From positions 1 through 7,603 of the forward strand of contig JBBSGP010000091.1 in assembly GCA_038253885.1 (NCBI GenBank): a DNA stretch of 7,603 bases, written 5' to 3'. Under the pieces are notes generated by a model. That model saw only the letters and a list, made by a program, of their open reading frames with translations, had not been told where the DNA came from and searched no databases. Below are positions 1-7,365 of the stretch, piece by piece (within the stretch, counting starts at the first letter, position 1; each line of letters starts with the position of its first letter). Origin of the DNA: JALZAQ01 sp038253885 (GTDB lineage: Bacteria; Gemmatimonadota; Gemmatimonadetes; Gemmatimonadales; Gemmatimonadaceae). A program made the position numbers and the translations under genes.

Positions 1-714
1 GAGTACTTCGCGAAAGATCCCATCCACCGCCGTCACCACCAGGACCTGCTGACCTTCGCGATGATGTACGAGTACAGCGAGCGCTTCATCATGCCGCTCT
101 CGCACGATGAAGTCGTGCACCTCAAGAAGCCGCTGCTGCTCAAGATGCCCGGCGATCGCTGGCAGCGATTCGCCAATCTGCGGCTGCTGCTCGCCTACCA
201 GTACACGCGCCCCGGCAAGAAGCTGCTCTTCATGGGCACGGAGATCGGGGCGGAAGCCGAATGGAATCACGACATGAGTCTCGACTGGCATCTGCTCGAC
301 GATCCGATGCATAAAGGGCTCGTGGCCTTTCTCGAGGAGCTGGGCGCTCTCTACCGCTCCAGCTCGGCATTCTGGAAGCTCGATCACGAGCCGGGAGGCT
401 TCCGGTGGATCGACCTCTCGGACCGCGACAACTCGGTCCTCTCCTATGCGCGGTCCGATGGAGCCGAACACGCGGTGGTGGTGCTCAACCTCACGCCGGT
501 TCCACGCGAGACCTATCGCGTCGGCACGCCAGGCCCGGGAGGATACGTGCAGCGCCTGTCGAGCGACGCCACCCGCTTCGGCGGCAGCGCGCTGCGTACG
601 CCGGAGCGCGTGGACACGGAGCCGTCTCCCTTTCACGGCTTCCCGCAATCCATCCGCCTCACCCTTCCTCCACTGGGCGCGCTGATCCTCACGCCGGAGA
701 GTGAGGGGGCGTGA
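1..714 (+). CDS. glgB: 1,4-alpha-glucan (glycogen) branching enzyme, C-terminal part
   Basis: This is the 3' end of a GH13 glycogen branching enzyme (EC 2.4.1.18). The enzyme cuts alpha-1,4 chains and rejoins them as alpha-1,6 branches on cytosolic glycogen. The reading frame is open from base 1, so the gene is cut by the window edge and 237 codons are visible, roughly the last third of a protein usually 630-750 residues long. The first codons read EYFAKDPIHRRHHQDL, typical of the branching enzyme barrel. GH13 region IV follows as PLSHDEVVH, with the conserved Asp at bases 106-108. Next come KMPGDRWQRFANLR, PGKKLLFMGTE and EWNHDMSLDWHLL, all strong GlgB hallmarks. The remainder is the C-terminal beta domain. 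A small departure is HLKKPLL after the VVH, where E. coli-type enzymes have GKK or GKG. The stop lies 4 bp before the malQ start, and the context is a glycogen-use operon. TreZ was considered and excluded, because its region IV differs. Confidence 0.96.
   Translation, partial: EYFAKDPIHRRHHQDLLTFAMMYEYSERFIMPLSHDEVVHLKKPLLLKMPGDRWQRFANLRLLLAYQYTRPGKKLLFMGTEIGAEAEWNHDMSLDWHLLDDPMHKGLVAFLEELGALYRSSSAFWKLDHEPGGFRWIDLSDRDNSVLSYARSDGAEHAVVVLNLTPVPRETYRVGTPGPGGYVQRLSSDATRFGGSALRTPERVDTEPSPFHGFPQSIRLTLPPLGALILTPESEGA
703..709 (+). promoter_or_regulatory. Shine-Dalgarno for malQ
   Basis: A GAGGGGG purine run inside the last codons of glgB sits 9 nt before GTG at 719. It is the only good ribosome binding site at this junction and favours GTG 719 over the earlier in-frame GTG at 701. 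That earlier codon has GGAGA ending right against it, which is too close. An ATG at 717 is followed at once by TGA and cannot be the start. Confidence 0.6.
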
Positions 715-718
715 GCAT

Positions 719-2899
719 GTGACGGCACCGCCCTCTTCACTGCATCAGCTCGCGGAGCGGATGGGGATCATCCGCGAGTACATCGATCAGACCGGCACGG
801 AGCGCCGTGTGACGAGCGATGACACCCGCGTCGCGCTGCTCGCGGCGATGCGCGTGGATGCGTCCAGCGATGCCGCGGCCTCTCGCGAGCTCGACCGGAT
901 GGACACGCTCGCGCGGGAGCGCACACTGGATCCGGTGCTGGTCGTGCGCGCCGACGCAACCGAGCGCCATCTGGCGCGCGTGCGTGTTCCGGGTGGGGGG
1001 GCCGGCGACCGGGTAGAATGGCGCACCGAGCTCTTGCTCGAAGGCGGTGACTCGCGGACGGATGCGGGAACCGCCATCGCCTCGCGCGACCATGTGGATC
1101 TTCCGATCGACGGCAACATGGAGCCGGGGTATCACCGCCTTCGCGTCTCCGTCTCCGTCGGTGGAGAAGCGCGGCAGGCCGAGCAGTCGCTCATCGTCAC
1201 GCCATTCCGCTGCCCTGATCCGGCCGAGTCGCTTGGCGGCAACGTCTTCGGAATCACCGCGAACCTCTACACGCTGCGCAGCCGACGGAACTGGGGCGCG
1301 GGGGACCTGGACGATCTGGCCGCGCTGGCCGAGTGGAGCGGCCGCATCGGAGGTGGTGGGGGGGGGGGAGCGCATTTCATCGGTGTGAATCCTCTCCATG
1401 CACTGCATAACCGCGGCGGGGATGTGAGCCCGTACAGCCCGATCAGCCGGCTGTTCCGGAACGTGCTCTATCTCGACATCGAGGCGATCCCCGAGCTGGC
1501 CGAGTGCGCGCCGGCACGGGAGCGCATCTCAGCGCCTTCCTTCCGGAGCGAGCTGGCGCGGCTTCGGGAGAGCGAAACCGTCGAGTACGAGCGCGTGATG
1601 GCGCTCAAGCGCCCGGTGCTCGCGCTGCTGCATCGCGTCTTCATCGAGAAGCATCGAAACAGCGGGAGCGATCGCGGCGATCGCTTCCATCGTTACCTGG
1701 AGTCACAGGGCGAGGCGTTGCAGGACTTCGCCACCTGGATGGCTCTGCACGAGCACTTCGAGTCCGAACCGTGGCCGGATTCCTTTCTGCTGCCCCGGTC
1801 ACGCGCGGTGGTGGAATTTCGCGATGCGAACCCCGACGCTGTCGACTTTCACCGGTATCTGCAGTTCGAGCTCGACCGCCAGCTTGCGAGCGCCGCGGCT
1901 CGGGCCACGCATGCCGGACACCGCATCGGCATCTACCAGGATCTTGCAATCGGATCGTCACCCGGAGGCTCGGATGTCTGGGCGTTTCCGGACCTCTTCA
2001 TTCGCGGCGCCGCGATCGGCGCTCCCCCCGATCCGCTGTACCAGGCAGGTCAGAACTGGGGACTACCACCGCTCGACCCGATCCAGCTCGCGCATCACGG
2101 ATACGACTACTGGGTGCGACTGTTACGGGCGTCGCTGGCGCACGCCGGGGCGCTCCGCATCGATCACGTCATGGGCCTGTTCCACCAGTTCTGGATCCCG
2201 GAGGGCATGACCGGACGGGAGGGCGCCTACGTGCGATTCCCGTCGAGCGATCTGCTGGGCATCCTCGCGCTCGAGGCCACGCGTCACGCCGCGTTCGTCG
2301 TCGGTGAAGATCTGGGGACCGTGCCCGCCGAGGTATCGCCCGCGCTCGCCGAGCGCAACATCCTCTCCTCACGTGTCCTCTACTTCGAGCGCGATCGGGC
2401 AGGCGTAGCTTTCGCTCCGGCCAGGAGCTATCCCGAGCTGGCGCTCGCCACCGCGAACACCCACGACATGACGACGCTCGCGGGGTTCTGGAGCGGCCGC
2501 GACATCGGCCTCCGGCAGGCGACGATGCGCGGAAGCGCCAGCAGCGACGCGGAGCTCGAGAGGGCGCTCGCGGCGCGGGAGGAGGAGAAGCGCGAGTTGG
2601 TGGCCCGGCTCGTCGAGGACGGCGCGCTCAACCCGGCATCCACCCCGCCGCCGATCGCCGAGCTGTGCGGCGCGGTCCACGACTTCCTCTGCCGCACTCC
2701 CTCTGTGCTCGTCGGGCTCTCGCTCGACGACATCGCCGGCGAGGTCGACCCCGTCAACCTGCCAGGCGCCTCGGCAGAGGAATACCCGAGCTGGACCCGG
2801 AAGATGCATCTCGCGGTGGAGGATCTCTCGAGCGATCCCGGAGTGCGGGTCGCCCTCGGCGGGAGCTGCGCGAACGCGAGACGTCTACCCGATGGCTGA
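719..2899 (+). CDS. malQ: 4-alpha-glucanotransferase (amylomaltase, GH77)
   Basis: Cytosolic GH77 disproportionating enzyme (EC 2.4.1.25) that moves maltodextrin segments between chains and releases glucose. With GTG 719 it has 726 residues, normal for the long form with an N-terminal beta domain; the in-frame GTG at 701 would add six. Residues 1-170 or so form the N-terminal region (LHQLAERMGI, then an extended beta part). The barrel follows with GITANLYTLRSRRNWGAGDL and VNPLHAL. The family signature GQNWGLPPLDP is present. The catalytic set is complete: nucleophile Asp482 in LRIDHVMG, acid/base Glu530 in VGEDLGTVP, and Asp583 in ANTHDMTT. Oddities are a seven-glycine run at residues 211-217, encoded partly by 11 consecutive G, just before the VNPLHAL strand where relatives usually have one or two residues, and a shorter G run at 995-1001. 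The gene overlaps treY by 8 bp. MalQ probably lengthens short maltodextrins so that TreY and GlgP can use them. Confidence 0.95.
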   Translation: MTAPPSSLHQLAERMGIIREYIDQTGTERRVTSDDTRVALLAAMRVDASSDAAASRELDRMDTLARERTLDPVLVVRADATERHLARVRVPGGGAGDRVEWRTELLLEGGDSRTDAGTAIASRDHVDLPIDGNMEPGYHRLRVSVSVGGEARQAEQSLIVTPFRCPDPAESLGGNVFGITANLYTLRSRRNWGAGDLDDLAALAEWSGRIGGGGGGGAHFIGVNPLHALHNRGGDVSPYSPISRLFRNVLYLDIEAIPELAECAPARERISAPSFRSELARLRESETVEYERVMALKRPVLALLHRVFIEKHRNSGSDRGDRFHRYLESQGEALQDFATWMALHEHFESEPWPDSFLLPRSRAVVEFRDANPDAVDFHRYLQFELDRQLASAAARATHAGHRIGIYQDLAIGSSPGGSDVWAFPDLFIRGAAIGAPPDPLYQAGQNWGLPPLDPIQLAHHGYDYWVRLLRASLAHAGALRIDHVMGLFHQFWIPEGMTGREGAYVRFPSSDLLGILALEATRHAAFVVGEDLGTVPAEVSPALAERNILSSRVLYFERDRAGVAFAPARSYPELALATANTHDMTTLAGFWSGRDIGLRQATMRGSASSDAELERALAAREEEKRELVARLVEDGALNPASTPPPIAELCGAVHDFLCRTPSVLVGLSLDDIAGEVDPVNLPGASAEEYPSWTRKMHLAVEDLSSDPGVRVALGGSCANARRLPDG
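1358..1368 (+). repeat. 11-base G homopolymer in malQ
   Basis: Eleven uninterrupted G bases lie in the malQ reading frame, within a Gly7 codon block (GGA GGT GGT GGG GGG GGG GGA, 1349-1369). The frame is intact on both sides: recognisable MalQ sequence precedes the block and VNPLHAL follows it. A gain or loss of one or two bases would truncate the enzyme. Such runs mutate easily by slipped-strand mispairing and are also common places for sequencing error. Confidence 0.95.
1664..1688. repeat. Inverted repeat made of two GCGATCGC octamers
   Basis: Two GCGATCGC octamers (1668-1675 and 1677-1684) are separated by one G. With flanking bases they form nearly symmetric 12-bp arms, 1664-1675 and 1677-1688; the one mismatch could pair as a G-U wobble in RNA. 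The repeat lies in malQ and encodes GSDRGDRF. No binding protein or function can be read from it. Confidence 0.7.
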
Positions 2900-5603
2900 G
2901 CGAGCGCTGCTCGCGACATACCGAGTGCAGCTCACGGCCGATTTCGGCTTCGACCAGGCGCGCTCGCTCGTGCCGTACCTGCACGCGCTCGGGATATCCC
3001 ATCTCTACTGCTCACCGATCACCCGCGCGCGGCCCGGAAGCACCCACGGCTACGATGTCGCGGACCCGCGCGAGCTGAATCCCGAGCTGGGCGGCGAGCA
3101 AGGCTTTCGCGCCCTCGTGGCCGAGCTGCACGTGCACGGGATGGGGATGCTTGTCGACATCGTGCCGAACCACATGAGCACCGGTGCCGCCAATCCCTAC
3201 TGGATGGATGTCCTCGAGCGCGGTCAGGCGTCGCGGTACGCGGCGTGGTTCGACATCGATTGGTCCCCACCCGAGAAGCGGCTGCGCGGCCGCGTGCTCG
3301 TTCCGGTGCTCGGAGCCAGGTTGCGAGATGTCGTGACGCGTGGCGAGCTCACGCTCGCGTACGAGGGCGGGCGCTTTCTGCTCCGCTACTTCGAGCACCG
3401 GTTTCCGGTGGATCCGGCCACGCTGCCGAGCTCGCTGCGGCTCGACGCAGCCGATGCCGACGACGGCGATGAGCGTTCGCGCGCGCGCGGCGACGCGCTG
3501 GCGGAGATGAACCGTGGAGCGGGCGCGCCTGAGCGCCTGCTGGCCCTGCTCCGGCGGCAGGCGTATCGGCTCGCTCCCTGGCAGAAGGCGAGACGGATCA
3601 ACTATCGCCGCTTCTTCGACATCAACGAGCTCATCGGCGTGCGGGTCGAGGACCCGCAGGTCATGGCAGAAACGCACGAGCTGATCCTGTCTCTCGTCGG
3701 CGACGGCAGTGTCGACGGCCTGCGGGTGGATCACATCGACGGACTGCTCGATCCGCTCGCGTACCTGCATCGTCTGCGCGCGGCGAGCGGCAGCGCTTCG
3801 TCTGGCCGGAGCGTTCCGCTGGTGGTGGAGAAGATCCTCTCGCCGGGCGAGCGCCTGCGTGAGGAGTGGCCGGTGGATGGAACCACCGGCTACGAGTTCC
3901 TGAACCAGCTCGAGTCGCTCTTCGTCAGCGCGCGGGGCCGGGACCGGATCGAGAAACGATACCGCACCCTCACCCGCGGCCGCGACAGCTTCCAGGAGGT
4001 CGCTCGGCACGGCAAGCTCCTTCTTCTCGGGGGCGCGCTGGCGCCGGACGTGAGACGGCTCACGCGGCTGCTGATCCCGATCGTGCGGCGTGATCCGTCC
4101 GGAGCGGGCTCAGGGATCTCACGGGCCCGGCTGCACCGCGCGATCGTGCAGCTGATCGCGGTCCTTCCGGTGTATCGCAGCTACGTCGAGGGTGGCGCGG
4201 AGCTACACGCCGAAGACCGCCGCGTGGTCGAGGAGGCGCTCCGACGCGCGCGCGCGCTGCGAGACGCCGACGAGGCAGCCCTGACCGTTGTGGCCGGTGT
4301 TCTCCTCGGACCGCCGGATGCGGCTGCGCTGCGCTTTGCGCAGCGATTCCAGCAGGTGAGCGGGCCCGCGACCGCCAAGGGAGTGGAGGACACGGCGCTC
4401 TACCGCTACGTCCCCCTCCTGTCACTCAACGAGGTTGGCGGCGCTCCCGACCGTCCCCTCGCCGACGCCGCTGCCGTGCTGCATGCCGCCAACGCGGAGC
4501 GCTCGGCACGATGGCAGCGAACGCTCCTGGCGACCGATACCCACGACACGAAGCGAAGCGCCGATGCGCGATCGCGCATCGATGTGCTCTCCGAGATACC
4601 GGACGCCTGGGCGCGGGAGGTGGCGGTGTGGCGCCGGCTCAACCGCGCCTACCGCCGGCGCGTGTCAGGGCGTGCCATCCCGGACGCGTCCACCGAGTGG
4701 CTGCTCTATCAGACTCTCGTCGCCCTCTGGCCGATCGGGGAGCCGGGGAGAGAACTGGCCGCTCTCCGCGATCGCGTGCAGGAATATCTGCTCAAGGCGA
4801 TGCGCGAGGCGAAGCGGCGTACCAGCTGGACCGAGCCGAACGATTCGTTCGAGCACGGAGTGTCCGAGTTCGTGGACGCGATTCTTGACCCCGACCGCTC
4901 ACGCCCGTTCCTGGATGCGCTCGGGTCATTCGTCGCCCGTATCGCACTGGCTGGATTCTGGAACGCACTCTCGGCCGTGCTCATCCATGCGACAGCCCCG
5001 GGCGTCCCTGACATCTATCAGGGCTCCGAGCTCTGGAGCTTCTGCCTCGTCGACCCGGACAACCGCCGCCCGGTTGACTTCGAGCAGCGGCGCGTGCTGC
5101 TCGAGGGACTGCCGAGTGTCGATCGCCCTGTCGCGGCGGACTGGTGCCGCGACGCCCTCGCTCGGCCGGAAGACGGCCGGCTCAAGCTGCTGGTGCTCGC
5201 TCGGTCGTTGCGGGCGAGGCACGCTCATCCGTTGTTGTTCACGGGCGGAGAGTACCTGCCGCTGGCTGCGTCCGGTGAGCAGGAGGATCATCTCTTTGTC
5301 TTCGGCCGAGCGCACCGGCGTGAGAGCGCGATCGTCGTCGCGCCACGACTCATTCTCCGGCTCACCCAGGGCAGACGCGCGCCGATCGGCGATGCTGTGT
5401 GGGGCGACAGCGTCATCGCTCTGCCGGCGTCTCTGGCCGGCCGGCGCTGGCGCTCGGCGCTCACCGGCCAGGAGGTGGATGCTTCCGATGGCCGGCCCGT
5501 TCGCGCTGCCGACGTGCTGGCCGACCTTCCGGTGGGCCTGCTGTTGGCAGTTGACGAGAGTATTGGCGGCAGGTCGGTAGCCTCCTCCGCGCATGCCGAA
5601 TAA
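2892..5603 (+). CDS. treY: Maltooligosyltrehalose synthase (GH13)
   Basis: TreY (EC 5.4.99.15) is an intramolecular transglucosylase. It converts the reducing-end alpha-1,4 bond of a maltooligosaccharide to an alpha,alpha-1,1 bond, the first step of trehalose formation from glycogen. The protein has 903 residues, towards the long end of the family. It opens with the TreY-typical TYRVQLTADFGFDQA, then YCSPITRARPGSTHGYDV. The four GH13 regions are present: DIVPNH (Asp89-His94), LRVDHIDGL with nucleophile Asp280, VVEKIL with Glu313, and TDTHDTKRS with Asp552. Other TreY marks are RINYRRFFDINELIGVRVED, DGTTGYEFLN, KGVEDTALYRY, LLSLNEVGG and PGVPDIYQGSELW. The start ATG overlaps the malQ end by 8 bp and lacks a clear Shine-Dalgarno, which suggests translational coupling. 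Its usual partner TreZ is not in the window. Two CG-alternating runs and several palindromes occur inside the gene. Confidence 0.96.
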   Translation: MAERALLATYRVQLTADFGFDQARSLVPYLHALGISHLYCSPITRARPGSTHGYDVADPRELNPELGGEQGFRALVAELHVHGMGMLVDIVPNHMSTGAANPYWMDVLERGQASRYAAWFDIDWSPPEKRLRGRVLVPVLGARLRDVVTRGELTLAYEGGRFLLRYFEHRFPVDPATLPSSLRLDAADADDGDERSRARGDALAEMNRGAGAPERLLALLRRQAYRLAPWQKARRINYRRFFDINELIGVRVEDPQVMAETHELILSLVGDGSVDGLRVDHIDGLLDPLAYLHRLRAASGSASSGRSVPLVVEKILSPGERLREEWPVDGTTGYEFLNQLESLFVSARGRDRIEKRYRTLTRGRDSFQEVARHGKLLLLGGALAPDVRRLTRLLIPIVRRDPSGAGSGISRARLHRAIVQLIAVLPVYRSYVEGGAELHAEDRRVVEEALRRARALRDADEAALTVVAGVLLGPPDAAALRFAQRFQQVSGPATAKGVEDTALYRYVPLLSLNEVGGAPDRPLADAAAVLHAANAERSARWQRTLLATDTHDTKRSADARSRIDVLSEIPDAWAREVAVWRRLNRAYRRRVSGRAIPDASTEWLLYQTLVALWPIGEPGRELAALRDRVQEYLLKAMREAKRRTSWTEPNDSFEHGVSEFVDAILDPDRSRPFLDALGSFVARIALAGFWNALSAVLIHATAPGVPDIYQGSELWSFCLVDPDNRRPVDFEQRRVLLEGLPSVDRPVAADWCRDALARPEDGRLKLLVLARSLRARHAHPLLFTGGEYLPLAASGEQEDHLFVFGRAHRRESAIVVAPRLILRLTQGRRAPIGDAVWGDSVIALPASLAGRRWRSALTGQEVDASDGRPVRAADVLADLPVGLLLAVDESIGGRSVASSAHAE
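4327..4345. repeat. Perfect hairpin, 8-bp stem with TTT loop, inside treY
   Basis: CGCTGCGC (4327-4334), a TTT loop, and GCGCAGCG (4338-4345) form a perfect inverted repeat. It lies in the treY segment encoding AALRFAQRF and has no trailing T run, so it is not a normal intrinsic terminator. It may arise by chance in GC-rich coding DNA. Confidence 0.6.
4562..4581. repeat. 20-bp perfect palindrome inside treY, with GCGATCGC at its centre
   Basis: CGATGCGCGA followed directly by its reverse complement TCGCGCATCG gives a perfect 20-bp palindrome. The central octamer GCGATCGC is at 4568-4575. It lies about 15 bp after the codon for catalytic Asp552 and encodes DARSRID. No regulatory role can be assigned from sequence alone. 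Confidence 0.85.
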
Positions 5604-7350
5604 CTTGCAGCCCGTGAACCGCTCGCCGATCGCGTACTTCTCGATGGAGATCTGCCTCGAGCAGGCCATTCCGACCTACAGCGGCGGATTGGGCGTGCTG
5701 GCGGGCGACACCCTCCGGTCGGCGGCCGACCTCGAGGTCCCCATGACCGGGGTGACGCTGTTACACCGGAAGGGATACTTCCGGCAGCAGCTGGACGCCG
5801 CTGGGTCTCAGACCGAGAGTCCCACTGATTGGCGTCCCGAAAAATTTCTCGAGCCGCTCACGCCGGTGATCTCGGTGCTCATCGAGGAGCGCACGGTCCT
5901 GGTTCGCGCGTGGCGCTACACCGTGCGGGGGGTGACCGGGCACGAGGTGCCGGTGCTTCTCCTCGACACGGCGATTCCCGATAACAGCGAGTGGGATCGC
6001 GCCCTCACCGACCATCTCTATGGTGGCGACGCGCACTATCGACTCTGCCAGGAGGTCGTGCTCGGCATGGGCGGGGCGGCGATGCTGCACGCCCTGGGCT
6101 ACGACGCCGATGACGTGCACTACCACATCAATGAAGGACACGCGGCGCTGCTCGCGCTCACGCTGCTCCAGCGTCAGCTTGCCGGCCGGCCGGCTGGTGA
6201 CGTGACGGCGTCCGACATCGAGGCCGTTCGGAAGCGGTGCGTCTTCACGACCCACACGCCAGTGCCAGCCGGCCACGATGCATTCACGCGCGACGAGGTG
6301 CGGAATGTGCTCGGCGACGCGCAGACGCGCCTGTTGGAAGTCGCCGGATGCCTCGACTCCGACGGCCTGAACATGACCTTTCTCGCGCTCCGCTTCACGC
6401 GCTTCGTCAACGGCGTGGCGATGCGACACCGCGAGGTGTCACGCGGCATGTTCCCGATGCACGCCATCGACTCGATCACGAATGGTGTGCACGCTGCCAC
6501 CTGGACGTCGCGCCCGTTCCGCGATCTGCTGGATCGGCGGATCCCCGAGTGGCGACGCGATAATCTCTACCTGAGATACGCTGTCAGCATCCCGCTCGAG
6601 GAGATCAGGGAGGCGCACGCGCTGGCGAAGAGGGACCTGCTGGATGAGGTCGAGCGACGGCACGGCGTCCGTCTCGACCCCAAGGTGCTGACGGTGGGCT
6701 TCGCGCGCCGGGCCACCCCGTACAAGCGCGCGGATCTCATCTTCAGCGATATCGAGCGCCTCCGCGCGATCGCGACCGCCACGGGTCCTCTTCAGATCCT
6801 GTTTGCCGGCAAGGCCCACCCGCGGGACGGTGGAGGGAAGGAGCTGATACGCCGGATCTTCGGCGCTGCCGCCCAGCTCGATCGCGATGTCCGGGTGCTC
6901 TACCTGGAGAACTACGAGATGTCGCTCGCCGGCAAGCTCGTCGCGGGCGTCGACCTCTGGCTCAACAACCCGAGAAAGCCGCTGGAAGCATCGGGCACGA
7001 GCGGCATGAAGGCGGCGCTGAACGGCGTGCCCTCGCTGAGTGTGCTCGATGGGTGGTGGATCGAGGGTCACCTGGAGGGCGTGACCGGCTGGGCCATCGG
7101 CAACAGCACCGCAGCCGCGGGGGACGATGTGACCGACGCCAACGATCTGTACGTCAAGCTGGAGCAGGTGATCCTGCCGCTCTTCTATGCTCTTCCGGCC
7201 GGCTATGCGGAGGTGATGAGAAACGCGATCGCGCTCAACGGGTCGTTCTTCAACACCCAGCGCATGATCTCACAGTACCTGCACAACGCGTACTTTCCGG
7301 CCGGGATGCAGACGCCGGTCAGCGGTACGGTGCCCGTGGAGGTGCCGTAG
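5593..7350 (+). CDS. glgP: Alpha-glucan (glycogen) phosphorylase, short GT35 type
   Basis: A pyridoxal-phosphate enzyme (EC 2.4.1.1) that uses phosphate to release glucose-1-phosphate from non-reducing ends of glycogen or maltodextrin in the cytosol. The 585 residues match the short alpha-glucan phosphorylase form, against over 800 in E. coli GlgP and MalP. Motifs in order: AYFSMEICLEQAIPTYSGGL (N-terminal glycine-rich region), LYGGDAHYRLCQEVVLG, INEGHAALL, FTTHTPVPAGH with His221 (the likely equivalent of the active-site His of classical phosphorylases), ITNGVHAATW, RRATPYKRADLI, FAGKAHPRD (phosphate-side Lys407), and EASGTSGMKAALNG with Lys473 as the expected PLP-binding lysine. It ends with LNGSFFNTQRM, so it is complete. 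ATG 5593 lies inside treY (11-bp overlap) without an obvious ribosome binding site. GTG 5614, after the treY stop, is another possible start, seven residues later. It probably supplies glucose-1-phosphate for glycolysis and shares substrates with MalQ and TreY. Confidence 0.94.
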   Translation: MPNNLQPVNRSPIAYFSMEICLEQAIPTYSGGLGVLAGDTLRSAADLEVPMTGVTLLHRKGYFRQQLDAAGSQTESPTDWRPEKFLEPLTPVISVLIEERTVLVRAWRYTVRGVTGHEVPVLLLDTAIPDNSEWDRALTDHLYGGDAHYRLCQEVVLGMGGAAMLHALGYDADDVHYHINEGHAALLALTLLQRQLAGRPAGDVTASDIEAVRKRCVFTTHTPVPAGHDAFTRDEVRNVLGDAQTRLLEVAGCLDSDGLNMTFLALRFTRFVNGVAMRHREVSRGMFPMHAIDSITNGVHAATWTSRPFRDLLDRRIPEWRRDNLYLRYAVSIPLEEIREAHALAKRDLLDEVERRHGVRLDPKVLTVGFARRATPYKRADLIFSDIERLRAIATATGPLQILFAGKAHPRDGGGKELIRRIFGAAAQLDRDVRVLYLENYEMSLAGKLVAGVDLWLNNPRKPLEASGTSGMKAALNGVPSLSVLDGWWIEGHLEGVTGWAIGNSTAAAGDDVTDANDLYVKLEQVILPLFYALPAGYAEVMRNAIALNGSFFNTQRMISQYLHNAYFPAGMQTPVSGTVPVEVP

Positions 7351-7365
7351 CCCGCGCTACCGAGA

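Noticed and set aside
717..722. ATGTGA at the glgB-malQ junction as a start-stop overlap
   Set aside because: The ATG at 717 is followed at once by TGA in its own frame. The malQ frame starts at GTG 719 (or GTG 701).
1504..2307. Long + strand open frame (267 codons) overlapping malQ
   Set aside because: Its translation is Arg/Ala/Gly-rich with no family likeness, and the malQ frame over the same bases holds catalytic and signature motifs. It is a GC-driven shadow.
2866..2899. Possible frameshift at the end of malQ, because another frame reads RRELRERE, which resembles some MalQ C-termini
   Set aside because: The alternative frame would run about 180 bp into treY, whereas the present stop gives a tidy 8-bp overlap. 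C-terminal tails of this family vary, so there is no firm sign of an error.
3012..4010. Antisense open frame of 332 codons in treY
   Set aside because: Antisense frames stay open because of third-position GC bias. No motif or ribosome binding site supports it.
4435..5580. Long + strand open frame (381 codons) overlapping the 3' part of treY
   Set aside because: The treY frame here carries PGVPDIYQGSELW and other conserved motifs. The alternative translation is low-complexity Ser/Arg-rich and has no recognisable domain.
6181..6194. 14-bp palindrome of repeated GCCGGC units in glgP
   Set aside because: It is a simple GGCC/CCGG repeat encoding Ala-Gly-Arg-Pro-Ala and is expected by chance in DNA of this composition.
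5761..6429. Antisense open frame of 222 codons in glgP
   Set aside because: It mirrors conserved GT35 coding sequence and its translation matches no family I know.
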